From positions 1 to 64,000 of the forward strand of contig NZ_FMBC01000007.1 of NCBI RefSeq assembly GCF_900094795.1: a DNA stretch of 64,000 nucleotides. Direction: 5' to 3'. A model generated the notes under the pieces. That model saw only the letters and a list, made by a program, of their open reading frames with translations. It was not told the origin of the DNA and did not search any database. The DNA comes from Kosakonia oryziphila (GTDB taxonomy: Bacteria; Pseudomonadota; Gammaproteobacteria; Enterobacterales; Enterobacteriaceae). Each line of letters starts with the position of its first letter. The first letter of the stretch is position 1. This document shows, one piece after another, positions 36,368-45,569 of the stretch. The translations under genes and the position numbers were made by a program.

Positions 36368-36550
36368 ATGAAATTATTAAAGTTACTAATACTCAGCGCA
36401 TCCCTATCTTTTGGCGTATCAACTTTGTCACATGCTGCCACTACTTCATCGAATGCTCAATATAAAGATGGCAATTGTCCTGGAGATGGTATTTATATTC
36501 CTGGAGCCGGGTGCATTGACCCTAACAACCCAGGTCTTTTCCCTTGGTGA
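36368..36550 (+). CDS. Small secreted peptide, 60 aa, two cysteines
   Basis: A short gene with a good ribosome site (AGGA 6-7 bases before ATG) and a textbook Sec signal peptide (basic KLLK start, hydrophobic core, SHA cleavage at about residue 23). The mature peptide is about 37 residues, Gly/Pro/Asn-rich, with two Cys 12 residues apart (NCPGDG and AGCIDPNNPG), suited to one disulfide. I do not recognise a family. An IS3-type remnant begins 28 bp downstream. It could be a periplasmic peptide, a secreted signalling or antibacterial peptide, or a fragment of a larger gene cut by the IS. Confidence 0.6.
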   Translation: MKLLKLLILSASLSFGVSTLSHAATTSSNAQYKDGNCPGDGIYIPGAGCIDPNNPGLFPW

Positions 36551-36577
36551 TAGATCATGAAAGGGCCACAGCTGTTA

Positions 36578-36840
36578 TGGACTGACTCAATAAAGTTGGG
36601 CAGTTCATGTTGAGCACCTTTCAGGGCTTGGGTTCGGTATCCTACCGGATTCAGGCCTTTCAATTTCAGGTTTATCCGCTCGTTGTTGTAGTAATGGATA
36701 TAGTCCTCTAGCGCTTTCCTTTTCCTTGGTTCGTTAACATAACTGAACTGGTTCAGATAAAAACATCCCGATTTCAGCGTACCGGAGAAGTTCTTCATCA
36801 CAATATTATCCAGGCAATTTCCTTTAATTCCCTCCCCAAC
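36578..36840 (-). pseudogene. IS3-family transposase C-terminal remnant
   Basis: The minus-strand frame encodes the end of an IS3/IS150-type OrfB integrase: GNCLDNIVMKNFSGTLKSGC, then DYIHYYNNERINLKLKGLNP and VGYRTQAL. The conserved catalytic Glu position (NFFGTLKSE in intact copies) reads Gly here. A terminal-repeat-like TGGACTGACTCAATAAAGTT starts at 36578. Everything upstream of GNCLDN is lost. Confidence 0.8.
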
Positions 36841-37152
36841 CAATAGAAAAATCCCTGTTTCTTTTAGGCTTGAGCACCTGGTCACGAGATAACCTAAAAT
36901 AATGGCCGTTTTTAACACATCGTACAGCGCCATACCCTTCCATTCGATAGTCAAATTTTACACAATTGCCATAATCCGGACACTCACTATAACTATCCCC
37001 AACATAACCCACTCTAAGTTTTATAATAAAGGCGTCGGTAAAGCAGAGTTGTTTTGAATGTGTTGACCCCACCCTCGAAAATTCCTAAAAATTTTAAGGC
37101 AATTTCTGTGTAATTTACTTATTGCCGCCTGAGTAAGCCAGGCGGCAAAAGG
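36841..37152. other. Unresolved stretch between IS remnant and dppA-like gene
   Basis: A minus-strand open frame of 82 codons (36824-37072) reads SYSECPDYGNCVKFDYRMEG then a KNGHYFRLSRDQVL segment. It looks protein-like but has no start signal I trust and no family I know. It is probably a fragment of a gene broken by the IS. The rest is AT-rich and non-coding. Confidence 0.35.
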
Positions 37153-38748
37153 TTATTTTTTCACATCCACCTGCCAGAAAATATGTTTGCCAAATGGATC
37201 GATTTCATAGCCCTGCACCTCTTTGCGTACCGGTTCGAAAATCGTTGAGTGGGCAATCATCACAGCAGGCATTTGGTCGTGCATCATTTGCTGCGCCTGT
37301 TTGTAAAGCGCCGCGCGTTTCTCGTGATCGGTGGTGGCTTTCGCTTCAGCGATCAGGTTATCAAACGGTTTGTAGCACCATTTCGCCGAGTTAGAGCCGC
37401 CATTGGCCGAGGTACAGGTAAACAGCGGACCGAAGAAGTTATCCGGATCGCCGGTAGCCGTCGTCCAGCCCATCAGCGCCGCCTGATGTTCGCCGCCCTT
37501 CACGCGTTTCAGGTATTCTCCCCACTCATAGGTGACGATTTTCGCCTGCACGCCCACTTTCGCCCAGTCTGCCTGAATCATCTCCGCCATGCGTTTGGCG
37601 TTCGGATTATAGGGACGCTGAACCGGCATCGCCCACAAATCGATGGTGGTACCCGCCGGTAGCCCGGCCTCTTTCAGCAGCGCTTTCGCTTTTTCCGGGT
37701 CGTAATCGTAATCTTTCAGCTCGCTGTCGGCACTCCACACCCCCGGTGGCAGCAGATTTTTCGCCGCCGTGCCAGTGCCCTGGAATACCGCCTGAATAAT
37801 GGCCGGTTTATTAATGGCCATCGCCAGCGCCTGGCGTACTTTAACATTATCCAGCGGCGCTTTTTGCGTGTTGAAGGCGAGGAAACCGGTGTTCAGCCCG
37901 GCCTTACTCAACAGGGTGATATCTTTATTCTCTTTCAGACGCGGCAGATCCGCCGGATTGGGGAACGGCATCACCTGACACTCGTTTTTCTCCAGTTTTG
38001 CCACACGTACTGAGGCATCCGGGGTGATGCTGAACACCAGGCGGTCGATTTTCGCTTTGCCCTGCCAGTAATTATCAAACGCGGTAAACAGAATGCGCGA
38101 ATCTTTCTGGTACTGCGCCAGACGGTACGGCCCGGTGCCGATCGGATCCATATCTACCCGTTCCGGCGTGCCAGCTTTCAGCATCGCGTCGGCATATTCA
38201 GCGGAAAGTATCGAGGCAAAATACCACCCCAGATCGGCGACAAACGGCGCTTCCGGATGTGCCAGCGTAAAGCGCACGGTATGGTCGTCGAGTTTATCGA
38301 TAGCGGTGATCAACGAACCGAATTCCAGGCTTTCAAAGTTGGAATAGGTACCGTTTGAGACATTGTGGTACGGGTTATTAGCATCTTTTTGCCGCATAAA
38401 CGAGAAGATCACATCGTCGGCATTAAAATCGCGTGTCGGCGTGAAGTATTTATTGCTTTGAAACTTCACTCCTTTGCGCAGGTGGAAGGTATAAACCTTA
38501 CCGTCTTCGCTCACGTCCCAGCTTTCCGCAAGGCTCGGCTGCAACTCGGTGGTGCCAACTTTAAAATCCACCAGCCGATTGTAAATCGGTACGGCGCTGG
38601 CATCCACACTGGTGCCGGAGGTGTAAAGTTGCGGGTTGAAGTTCTCTGGCGATCCCTCTGAACAATAGACCAGGGTCTTAGCGGTGACAGAAGAACTGAC
38701 TACAAGCGAAGCCACTACCAGAGCAAGTGTTGTCGGTTTGCTAATCAT
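37153..38748 (-). CDS. DppA-like dipeptide-binding protein
   Basis: A 531-aa SBP_bac_5 family protein closely resembling DppA. Signal peptide covers residues 1-23 (VTA, cleavage before KTLVYC). Mature-part landmarks shared with DppA are SEGSPENFNPQLYTSGT, ECQVMPFPNPADLPR and YKPFDNLIAEAK. No permease or ATPase genes adjoin it, so it probably feeds an existing Dpp/Opp-type channel. It is divergent from a PepT-like peptidase gene, suggesting a peptide capture and hydrolysis pair. It is best read as a DppA paralogue with altered ligand preference. Confidence 0.85.
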   Translation of the reverse strand: MISKPTTLALVVASLVVSSSVTAKTLVYCSEGSPENFNPQLYTSGTSVDASAVPIYNRLVDFKVGTTELQPSLAESWDVSEDGKVYTFHLRKGVKFQSNKYFTPTRDFNADDVIFSFMRQKDANNPYHNVSNGTYSNFESLEFGSLITAIDKLDDHTVRFTLAHPEAPFVADLGWYFASILSAEYADAMLKAGTPERVDMDPIGTGPYRLAQYQKDSRILFTAFDNYWQGKAKIDRLVFSITPDASVRVAKLEKNECQVMPFPNPADLPRLKENKDITLLSKAGLNTGFLAFNTQKAPLDNVKVRQALAMAINKPAIIQAVFQGTGTAAKNLLPPGVWSADSELKDYDYDPEKAKALLKEAGLPAGTTIDLWAMPVQRPYNPNAKRMAEMIQADWAKVGVQAKIVTYEWGEYLKRVKGGEHQAALMGWTTATGDPDNFFGPLFTCTSANGGSNSAKWCYKPFDNLIAEAKATTDHEKRAALYKQAQQMMHDQMPAVMIAHSTIFEPVRKEVQGYEIDPFGKHIFWQVDVKK

Positions 38749-38854
38749 AGTTTTTCCTGTTGTTTTCTTTTAAATGCTTGTTGTTTGCCCTTTCATAAAT
38801 AACATTAAAGTGAATTTGCAATCACCTGATAATTCAAATAAAGAAGGAATCGCT

Positions 38855-40084
38855 ATGTCGTCGTCGCTCACCAGTCAATTAACTCATCGCTTCTTTCGTT
38901 ACCTCGCTATCACCAGCCAGAGCGATCCCGCGGCGACAACACTGCCGACCACTGTCGGGCAGTTTGATATGGCACGTGAGTTGGCGAATGAGCTGAAAAC
39001 ACTGGGGCTGGATGAGATCGTGATTGATGATCATGCGACAGTGACCGCCGTGAAAAAAGGCAATGTTCCGGGCGCGCCGCGCATCGGTTTTATTACCCAT
39101 ATTGATACCGTTGATGTCGGTTTGTCGCCGCATGTTCATCCGCAGATCCTGCGTTTTCAAGGAGAAGATCTCTGCCTGAATGCTCGCGAAGATATCTGGC
39201 TGCGTGTGGCGGAACACCCGGAGATTCTGGCTTATGCCAATGAAGAGATTATTTTCAGCGATGGCACCAGCGTGCTCGGCGCGGATAACAAAGCGGCGGT
39301 AACCGTCGTCATGACGCTGCTGGAAAACCTCACCGCCGAACATCGCCACGGCGATATTGTGGTGGCCTTTGTGCCGGATGAAGAAGTTGGGCTGCGTGGG
39401 GCGAAAGCGCTGGATTTAACCCGTTTTGACGTTGATTTTGCCTGGACCATCGACTGTTGCGAACTGGGCGAGATCGTCTATGAGAACTTTAACGCCGCCA
39501 GCGCGCAGATCCGCTTTACCGGGGTGACCGCACACCCGATGTCAGCAAAAGGCGTACTGGTTAACCCGCTGCTGATGGCAATGGATTACATCAGCCATTT
39601 TGACCGACAACAAACGCCGGAACACACCGCTGGCCGCGAAGGTTATGTCTGGTTTAACGGTATCAATGCACTACAGGGACATGCCGATTTGAGCGCCAGT
39701 ATCCGTGATTTTGACAGTGACAGTTTTGCCCGCCGTAAGCAGCAAATCGCCGATGTTGCCGCCAAAATCGCTGCCCAATATCCCACCGCCAAAGTGGAAT
39801 ACAGCATCAGCGATACCTACAGCAATATCAGTAATGCTATCGGCGACGATCGTCGGGCGATCGATTTGATGTTTGAAGCGATGACATCGCTTGGCATTAC
39901 GCCGAAACCGACGCCGATGCGTGGTGGTACCGATGGCGCAGCGCTCTCAGCCAAGGGGTTGCTGACGCCGAACTTCTTTACCGGTGCGCATAACTTCCAT
40001 TCGCGCTTTGAATTTCTGCCACTGAAATCGTTTGAAGCCTCGTATAACGTGGCGTTGCAACTCTGCCTGCTGGCAGCGCGCTAA
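38855..40084 (+). CDS. PepT-like tripeptidase paralogue
   Basis: A 409-aa M20-family metallopeptidase resembling peptidase T throughout. Expected di-zinc ligands are present: His82 and Asp84 (THIDT), Asp144 (GADNKA), Glu176/Glu177 (PDEEVG), Asp200 (WTID) and a C-terminal His (about 382, FTGAHNFH). PepT removes the N-terminal residue from tripeptides in the cytoplasm. The start at 38855 follows AGAAGGA; a frame from 38774 adds an unlikely leader. It is divergent from the DppA-like gene. It differs enough from E. coli PepT to be a second paralogue rather than the housekeeping gene. Confidence 0.82.
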   Translation: MSSSLTSQLTHRFFRYLAITSQSDPAATTLPTTVGQFDMARELANELKTLGLDEIVIDDHATVTAVKKGNVPGAPRIGFITHIDTVDVGLSPHVHPQILRFQGEDLCLNAREDIWLRVAEHPEILAYANEEIIFSDGTSVLGADNKAAVTVVMTLLENLTAEHRHGDIVVAFVPDEEVGLRGAKALDLTRFDVDFAWTIDCCELGEIVYENFNAASAQIRFTGVTAHPMSAKGVLVNPLLMAMDYISHFDRQQTPEHTAGREGYVWFNGINALQGHADLSASIRDFDSDSFARRKQQIADVAAKIAAQYPTAKVEYSISDTYSNISNAIGDDRRAIDLMFEAMTSLGITPKPTPMRGGTDGAALSAKGLLTPNFFTGAHNFHSRFEFLPLKSFEASYNVALQLCLLAAR

Positions 40085-40177
40085 CGCGCCAGCAACCCGG
40101 TGATGCTCGCTACTAAGCGGCTGTTAAAACCCTAAAACGGCGAACAGTGAGTGTGACACCGCTAAAAAACCAGCAAG

Positions 40178-40198
40178 TGCGGGCAGCTGCTGCCCGCA
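40178..40198. terminator. Hairpin between the PepT-like gene and tehB
   Basis: A GC-rich inverted repeat (TGCGGGCAG / CTGCCCGCA) in the 125-bp gap between two convergent genes, 12 bp from the tehB stop. It probably ends tehB transcription and possibly both. Confidence 0.55.
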
Positions 40199-40209
40199 GT
40201 AAGACGGGT

Positions 40210-40806
40210 TCAGGCAGGTTTGCGCGCCAGCATCGTGGCGAAGCGCAGTTTAATGCGGTTACCATTGGCGTCGGTGCGGTGCAGTTCGCCGACCTCTTCG
40301 TTGTATTTCAGCATCTCCCAACCTGTGTAGTATTTGCGCAGTTCACTCTCTTTAAAGGCAAACGGGAACCCGACCGTACACGGGAAATCCGCCGTATCCA
40401 TCGCCGCTACAATCAGGTTATATCCCCCGGCTTTAGTGCAACATTGCATGTTATTGATAAGACCAGGAATGGTTTGCGCTTCGAGGAACATCAGCACCAC
40501 GGTAGAGAGAATAAAATCGTATTCACCGTCGAATTGCAGGGTGTTTAAATCCGCCGCATCAATATGCAGGTTTTCCAGCCCTTCGGCATCGCGAATCGCT
40601 TTCAGGTTGTTAAGACTGTTCGGGTTTTTATCCCAGGCGGTAACCTCAAAACCCTGGCTTGCCAGCCACAGGCTATTGCGGCCATTGCCGCAGCCCAGAT
40701 CCAGCGCTTTTCCCGGCTGGATGTATTTCAGGGCGTTCAGCACTTCCGAGTGTGTCGCGGTCAGCGCATATTTTTCCGTAAAGTAATTTTCAGGGCGATT
40801 TGTCAT
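40210..40806 (-). CDS. tehB: SAM-dependent methyltransferase TehB
   Basis: A 198-aa class I methyltransferase orthologous to TehB, which methylates and detoxifies tellurite-type compounds. The SAM-binding motif [10 protein letters not shown] is at residues 36-45, followed by the acidic AWDKNP motif and the HIDAADLN strand. In E. coli it is paired with the tehA membrane gene. Here no tehA is present on either side: the next gene upstream is divergent ydcK. It therefore acts alone or with a distant TehA. Confidence 0.92.
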   Translation of the reverse strand: MTNRPENYFTEKYALTATHSEVLNALKYIQPGKALDLGCGNGRNSLWLASQGFEVTAWDKNPNSLNNLKAIRDAEGLENLHIDAADLNTLQFDGEYDFILSTVVLMFLEAQTIPGLINNMQCCTKAGGYNLIVAAMDTADFPCTVGFPFAFKESELRKYYTGWEMLKYNEEVGELHRTDANGNRIKLRFATMLARKPA

Positions 40807-40920
40807 GGTCAGTCAGTACCTTTAATGTGCATTTAGCATGCATTTTATAAATTTCATCCGCCGATAGCCAGCGGCAGAAAATTTGCTACGTTTAACTCAG
40901 GCTGACGGGAGATACGTAGC

Positions 40921-41901
40921 ATGAATAAATATCGTCTCAGTGATGAGTCGCGCACTTTTAGTTATCAGATTGGCGGCGAGAAAAAAACGGTTGCGCTGCG
41001 CCAGATTATCGCGCTGCGTGATTTTAATGACGTCAAAGCTGGCGGTTATGGCGGCTGGAACGATGAAGAGAACGTCGTCGATCAACAAGGAAACTGCTGG
41101 ATTTATGCTGAAAACAGCATGGTTTTTCTCGGCAGCCGCATCATTGGCAACGCGCGGATCACACAGCCCTGCGTTATCTGCCATGACGTGGTGATCAAAG
41201 ATAACGCCTGGGTGGATGGCTGTGAAATCAGCCACGGCGCCGAATTAAGTGACAACGTCACTGTTCAGCTATCGACGGTGCGCGGTGAGTGCCGTTTACG
41301 CGGCGATGCGCGTATTCTGCACGGTTGCAATATCTTTGCCGCTAAAGGGTTAACGCCAGAATGCGAGCAAATCCTGCAAATTTATGACCGGGCCACCGTT
41401 ACCCACTCGCGCGTGGTGCATCAGGCGCAGATCTATGGCGATGCTATCGTCAATTACGCCTTTATTGAACATCGGGCAGAAATTTTCGATTTTGCCCTGC
41501 TTGAAGGGAATGACCTGAACGATGTCTGGGTGTGCGACTGTGCCAAAGTTTACGGTAACGCCAGAGTGATCGCTGGCACCGGGGACGATGACATCCCGAC
41601 GTTACGTTACAGCTCTCAGGTGGCGGAAAACGCCGTGGTGGAAGGCAATTGTGTGCTCAAACACCATGTGTTGGTTGGCGGCAATGCGCATCTGAGCGGT
41701 GGCCCGCTTCAACTCGACGAAAAAGTTGTGGTTCAGGGCAACGCGTGCATTCGTGGAAATGTGCTGGTCGAGCACCAGGTAACGCTAAGCGACGATGCGG
41801 TTGTCGAGGCACTGGAGGGCGAAAATATTCTGCTGCGCGGCCCCAAAGTCATTAACAGCGATCAGCGTATTACCCGCACGCCGCTGGCTGGGGCGATATA
41901 A
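40921..41901 (+). CDS. ydcK: Hexapeptide-repeat protein YdcK
   Basis: A 326-aa protein orthologous to E. coli YdcK, made largely of left-handed beta-helix type repeats. Examples are [40 protein letters not shown] and [20 protein letters not shown]. No acetyltransferase catalytic signature is obvious, and function is unknown. It is divergent from tehB with 114 bp between. A short GA-rich region precedes the ATG. Confidence 0.88.
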   Translation: MNKYRLSDESRTFSYQIGGEKKTVALRQIIALRDFNDVKAGGYGGWNDEENVVDQQGNCWIYAENSMVFLGSRIIGNARITQPCVICHDVVIKDNAWVDGCEISHGAELSDNVTVQLSTVRGECRLRGDARILHGCNIFAAKGLTPECEQILQIYDRATVTHSRVVHQAQIYGDAIVNYAFIEHRAEIFDFALLEGNDLNDVWVCDCAKVYGNARVIAGTGDDDIPTLRYSSQVAENAVVEGNCVLKHHVLVGGNAHLSGGPLQLDEKVVVQGNACIRGNVLVEHQVTLSDDAVVEALEGENILLRGPKVINSDQRITRTPLAGAI

Positions 41902-41945
41902 ATGATTCCCGCTGGAAAGACAATGTTGTGATTAAGTAATCTTCT

Positions 41946-41970
41946 CGCCTGGCGGAGTATCTGCCAGGCG
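41946..41970 (+). terminator. Hairpin after ydcK
   Basis: An 8-bp inverted repeat (CGCCTGGC / GCCAGGCG) with a 9-nt loop, 44 bp after the ydcK stop. It is followed by CTCCCC rather than a T-run. Confidence 0.5.
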
Positions 41971-41972
41971 CT

Positions 41973-42140
41973 CCCCATGCCGTAGGCGTTACCGTCATCC
42001 AACGCGCCCGGGTTCATTGGGTCTTGGTGGCGTTAGCGCTATTTATTACGGTGATGCTGCATCTGGCCGCCGCCTTATTACACGCGTTAATACTACGCGA
42101 CGGGGTATTTGAAAGTATGTCCGGAGCCCGCAAGCGATAA
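41973..42140 (+). pseudogene. Cytochrome b561 C-terminal fragment
   Basis: A plus-strand frame ends with HWVLVALALFITVMLHLAAA and LLHALILRDGVFESM before a stop at 42138-42140. This is the last membrane helix and tail of a cytochrome b561/YceJ-type protein (final His of the heme pair in MLHLAAALLH). The first three helices are absent. An intact b561 gene (cybB) is present at 63142. Confidence 0.7.
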
Positions 42141-42182
42141 AGGCTATTTATGTTAGCTGACGGAGGCAAAATGCGCCGCTAT

Positions 42183-42749
42183 TTACACGCAACAATTATC
42201 CACAATAATTTTTGCCCAGATATTCTGATCGTCATAGTTGCCGTTGAGAAACTCCGCCTGTTTCAGACAGCCTTCCAGCGTAAAACCGTTACGTTTCGCC
42301 ACCTGATTACTGGCATGATTCGCCACCCGGCATTTAATAACAAAGCGCCGTACATCGCCCCGGCGGGTATAGAAAGCCATCATCGCTTGCAACGCCTGCG
42401 ACAAAATCCCCTGCCCCTGAGCTTCTTTATCCAACCAGTAGCCGATATAGGCTGTCTTGTTTAGCGGTTCGATGGAATTAAACGCCAGCACGCCAGTGAC
42501 AACCTCATCAACGACGATCATAAACATCTTCGCGTAGCCACGCTGGTGCAGCAGCATATTGCTCTGTAGCGTCTTACGCGTATCGTCCACCGTGCGAACA
42601 TACTGCGGCCAGTCGAGAAACTGCTGCAAATTGTCGCGATTTTTCACGATCAATTGGTGTAATTCATGCACAAATCGATCGTCTGCGGCATGTAGCGTAA
42701 TACGGTCGTTAACGGGAATGGTGGTATCTGAGCGGTGTTCCGTTGCCAT
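42183..42749 (-). CDS. rimL: Ribosomal-protein-serine acetyltransferase RimL
   Basis: A 188-aa GNAT-family enzyme orthologous to RimL, which acetylates the N-terminal Ser of ribosomal protein L12 to give L7. GNAT motifs are seen in FMIVVDEVVTGVLAFNSIEP and the acetyl-CoA loop LDKEAQGQGILSQAL, with RVANHASNQVAKRNGF near the end. It is about nine residues longer at the ends than the E. coli protein. It follows opgD on the same strand in the E. coli-like order, without a visible ydcH between. Confidence 0.9.
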   Translation of the reverse strand: MATEHRSDTTIPVNDRITLHAADDRFVHELHQLIVKNRDNLQQFLDWPQYVRTVDDTRKTLQSNMLLHQRGYAKMFMIVVDEVVTGVLAFNSIEPLNKTAYIGYWLDKEAQGQGILSQALQAMMAFYTRRGDVRRFVIKCRVANHASNQVAKRNGFTLEGCLKQAEFLNGNYDDQNIWAKIIVDNCCV

Positions 42750-42766
42750 TGCGCCTCCGGAAAACT

Positions 42767-42788
42767 TTCGCCCCCAAACGGGGGCGAA
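42767..42788 (-). terminator. Hairpin between rimL and opgD
   Basis: An inverted repeat (TTCGCCCC / GGGGCGAA) lies just downstream of the opgD stop and upstream of rimL. Left of the stem on the plus strand is AAAAC, so the minus-strand transcript ends in GTTTT, as expected for an opgD terminator. Confidence 0.65.
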
Positions 42789-42794
42789 GGACGA

Positions 42795-44450
42795 TTAACG
42801 CATCACGCGGTCGTCAACGTAGTTACGCTTGTCCGCCGCGGGCGGGAAATATTGATACAACCAGGTTTCACTGATGGCATCCCCCTGACAGCGCAGGAAC
42901 ATACGCATCTCCACTGCATCGGTGGAATCATTGGTCGGATACCAGTCAAAGAGAATGCGGTAACCGTCGAACGGTTCTACATACAGAATTTCCACCTGTT
43001 TCGCTTCGCCGCTGGAGAGCGTGATCACCGGCTCAATGCCTTTCGGCGCGGCAGCTTTCAGATCGCCGCCGACGAAATCGATGGCAAAGCGGCGCGCCCA
43101 TTTTTCCGGGTAATGCTCGCCCGGCGCCCAGCCTTCAGGGAAGCCACCCATCCCGGTACGGGTGGCGTAGACGCGTGCCAGTGGTGAACGCACCGGCGGC
43201 ATCGCGCTCCAGTACAGACGATACTGGAAAGCAAACTCGTCGCCCGCTTTCACCGGTTTTTCTGGCTGCCAGAAGCACACAATGTTATCCAGCGTTTCGC
43301 CGGTAGTCGGGATCTCCATCAGGCTTACCGCCCCTTTTCCCCAGCGGTTGCGCGGCTCGACCCACAAACCTGGACGTTTGTTATACCAGCCCATCACATC
43401 CTGGTAATGGGAGAAATCGCGATCCAGTTGCAACAGGCCAAAGCCTTTTGGGTTTTCATCCTGGAAAGCGTTGAACTGCAATTTCTGCGGGTTATTCAGC
43501 GGACGACAGACCCACTCACCGTTGCCACGCCACATAGCCAGACGGTCAGAGTCGTGAATTTGTGGATGAATGGTGTCGCAAACGCGACGTTCATTGTTGC
43601 CACAGCTGAACATGCTGGTCATCGGCGCGATGCCGAGTTGTTTGATGTCTTTGCGCGCATACAAGCGGTTATCCACATCCATGATCACCTGGCTCTCTTC
43701 ACAGTTGATCACGAATTTGTATGCCCCGGTGATGCTCGGGCTGTCAAGCAGCGCATAGACAGTAAAAGAGGTATCAGACGGTTTCGCGGTTTCGAACCAG
43801 AAGGCGGTAAAGTCCGGGAACTCTTCCGGCTGATCGGTAAAAGTATCAATGGCCACGCCGCGCGCGGAGAGACCGTACTGGAAGGTGCTGTCCACCGCGC
43901 GGAAATAACTTGCGCCGAGGAAAGAGACGATATCGCGGCGCGCCAGTTCCGGCGCTTTAAAGGCACGGAAACCGGCAAAACCGAGGTCGCTCTGGCCTTC
44001 CAGTTGTTTGGTATCCACGCCCGCATCGTGATAGTTGAACAGCTCCGGGCGGAAGTGAATCTCACGCGCCTGATGCGTTTCCTGATCCAGCGAGAACATG
44101 CGCACGCGGCGGCGGAAACCCATACCGACGTGGAAGAATTGCACATCCAGTTGACGCCCTTTGACGTTATTCCACAGCGAATGCTGAGCATCATACTGGA
44201 TGCTGTTGTAAGCCTGCGGCGTCAGGTTTGCCAGCGTATTCGGCAAAGCTTTCGGCGCACCTCCCCATGGCTGCTCCGACAGATCGTGTGCCATTGATTG
44301 CAGCATAGAGAAGTCAAAACGGCGGCTCTGTCCATCAGCAATATCCGTCTCTGCCGCAAACGCCGCGCGGGAGAAAAGAGATGCAACACCGGTGGTGCCG
44401 TAGGTTGCAGCAAGGGCCATGGATGCCTGAATAAATCGTCTGCGGTTCAT
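42795..44450 (-). CDS. opgD: Glucan biosynthesis protein OpgD (MdoD)
   Basis: A 551-aa periplasmic protein controlling the backbone structure of osmoregulated periplasmic glucans, orthologous to E. coli OpgD. The N-terminus is a twin-arginine signal ([15 protein letters not shown]...AAFA, cleavage at about residue 32). The rest is the MdoG/MdoD domain ([49 protein letters not shown]). The start at 44450 gives exactly the E. coli length and places the Arg pair at residues 3-4; an ATG at 44486 would push the Tat motif inward and is rejected. Confidence 0.95.
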   Translation of the reverse strand: MNRRRFIQASMALAATYGTTGVASLFSRAAFAAETDIADGQSRRFDFSMLQSMAHDLSEQPWGGAPKALPNTLANLTPQAYNSIQYDAQHSLWNNVKGRQLDVQFFHVGMGFRRRVRMFSLDQETHQAREIHFRPELFNYHDAGVDTKQLEGQSDLGFAGFRAFKAPELARRDIVSFLGASYFRAVDSTFQYGLSARGVAIDTFTDQPEEFPDFTAFWFETAKPSDTSFTVYALLDSPSITGAYKFVINCEESQVIMDVDNRLYARKDIKQLGIAPMTSMFSCGNNERRVCDTIHPQIHDSDRLAMWRGNGEWVCRPLNNPQKLQFNAFQDENPKGFGLLQLDRDFSHYQDVMGWYNKRPGLWVEPRNRWGKGAVSLMEIPTTGETLDNIVCFWQPEKPVKAGDEFAFQYRLYWSAMPPVRSPLARVYATRTGMGGFPEGWAPGEHYPEKWARRFAIDFVGGDLKAAAPKGIEPVITLSSGEAKQVEILYVEPFDGYRILFDWYPTNDSTDAVEMRMFLRCQGDAISETWLYQYFPPAADKRNYVDDRVMR

Positions 44451-44670
44451 GCCTGGTAACACGTCCTTCTGGTCGTAGAATGGCATTTCGCAATTGTGCG
44501 AAATAGCGACAAAAGCATTTCTTTATTGAACGCACACTCTAGACAAAATTCATTGAGAATCCAATTGTTGGCAGTTGAGAATTTACGCAAATGCGAAAAT
44601 ATTTCCTGTCGATAAGATCAGGCTGAAAATAATATGAAGCGAGGTATAACGCTGGAATCGCGCAGAGAGA

Positions 44671-44705
44671 AAAAAGCCCCTGCCGGACATCAGACAGCAG
44701 GGGCC
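44671..44705 (-). terminator. Terminator of the broken binding-protein gene
   Basis: On the minus strand, GCCCCTGC and GCAGGGGC form a stem with a 13-nt loop followed by six T residues. It lies 15 bp after the stop of the truncated solute-binding gene and is a well-formed intrinsic terminator that outlived its gene. Confidence 0.85.
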
Positions 44706-44719
44706 AGAGCAGTGAATCG

Positions 44720-45295
44720 TTATTGTGCGCTCACGCTAACATCAATACCGGGGAAGTGCTTTTCCGCCAGGGTTTTGATGGTGCTGTCAGCACGTACTTT
44801 ATCAATGGCGGCATCAAGCTGTTTTTTCGTCGCATTGTCACCTTTGCGCAGCCCAAAACCGATGCCGCTGCCGAGGATCGTATCGTCAGATACCGGTTTG
44901 CCGATAAAGCCAAACCCTTTCCCCTGCGGCTTGTTGAGGAAACCTGTTTGCTCCGCCGCCGACATCACCAGTGAGGCGTCAATACGGCCGTTCAGCAAAT
45001 CTCCCCACGCCATGTTCTGATCTTTATACGACACCACCATGACACCGTACTTTTCCCGGTGCTCTTTAGCGTAAGTTTCCTGAATCGCCCCCTGCAACAC
45101 GCCGATGCTTTTCCCTTTCAGCCCTTCCGCAGTGGCTTCCATCCCGTCGCCGCTTTTATCGACCAGTTGCGAAGGAATACCAAACGAGGTTTCTACCCAA
45201 CTGCACTTCAGTTGTGCGGCTTTGCAGATGATGTTATCGGTAATCAGGCGTTTGACTGTCTCGCTGTCACTCTCATCGCTGAACGAACCGTAATC
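44720..45295 (-). pseudogene. Amino-acid ABC binding protein, truncated by Tn3-type element
   Basis: The frame encodes the C-terminal two-thirds of an ArgT/HisJ-type periplasmic binding protein (KGKSIGVLQGAIQETYAKEH, then LNGRIDASLVMSAAEQTGFL and GIGFGLRKGD). Upstream of Met at 45142 the frame continues through KAAQLKCSWVETSF, but the usual segment with SIT-R motif that should follow is missing. Before that, the N-terminus and signal peptide are cut off at 45295, where a Tn3-type terminal repeat begins. So there are at least two lesions: a 5' truncation and an internal deletion of roughly 40 codons. Confidence 0.85.
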
Positions 45296-45336
45296 GGGGG
45301 TTGACGGTCAATGGTATAAAAAAACACGATAATAAG
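45296..45336 (+). repeat. Tn3-family terminal inverted repeat
   Basis: Begins GGGGGTTGACGGTCAATGG and ends ACACGATAATAAG; it shares TTGACGGTCAATG with the end at 13960-13998 and resembles the Tn3 terminal repeat. It marks the exact point where the binding-protein gene is interrupted. The transposon interior lies to the right (membrane-protein gene, DUF4225 gene, resolvase end). Confidence 0.82.
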
Positions 45337-45464
45337 TTAATCCATTGATATTGTTGTATAAATTATTTAATTTCCTTTGCTGCTGGTAATAGTCATTTTG
45401 TCAGTTTGTTTCGTATATTCGTCATGAGGAATCTATAATTTTATGGATGAAAGGTGGAAACACT

Positions 45465-45551
45465 GTGAAAATGAGTGAATCTACGCTATTGAAGTCAGGA
45501 TTAAACTATGCAGACCTACAAAAACCGAAGAACAAGTGTCGGATTGATTAG
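45465..45551 (+). pseudogene. N-terminal fragment of an immunity-like gene
   Basis: A 28-codon frame (GTG at 45465, ATG at 45471) reads SESTLLKSGLNYADLQKPKN and then stops. It matches the N-terminus of the small membrane protein at 11322-11651 (ALLKSGFSHADLQKLKN) better than it matches its own neighbour at 45570. It is therefore a truncated extra copy, in tandem with the intact gene 18 bp downstream. Confidence 0.65.
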
Positions 45552-45569
45552 GATAAGGAATTTGATGAA

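Noticed and set aside
36824..37072. 82-aa minus-strand gene
   Set aside because: No ribosome site, no recognisable family, and it overlaps the IS remnant; recorded only as an unresolved fragment.
42795..44480. Long plus-strand open frames opposite opgD, trg, frmA and ydcV
   Set aside because: These are antisense shadows of GC-rich genes without ribosome sites or protein-family features.
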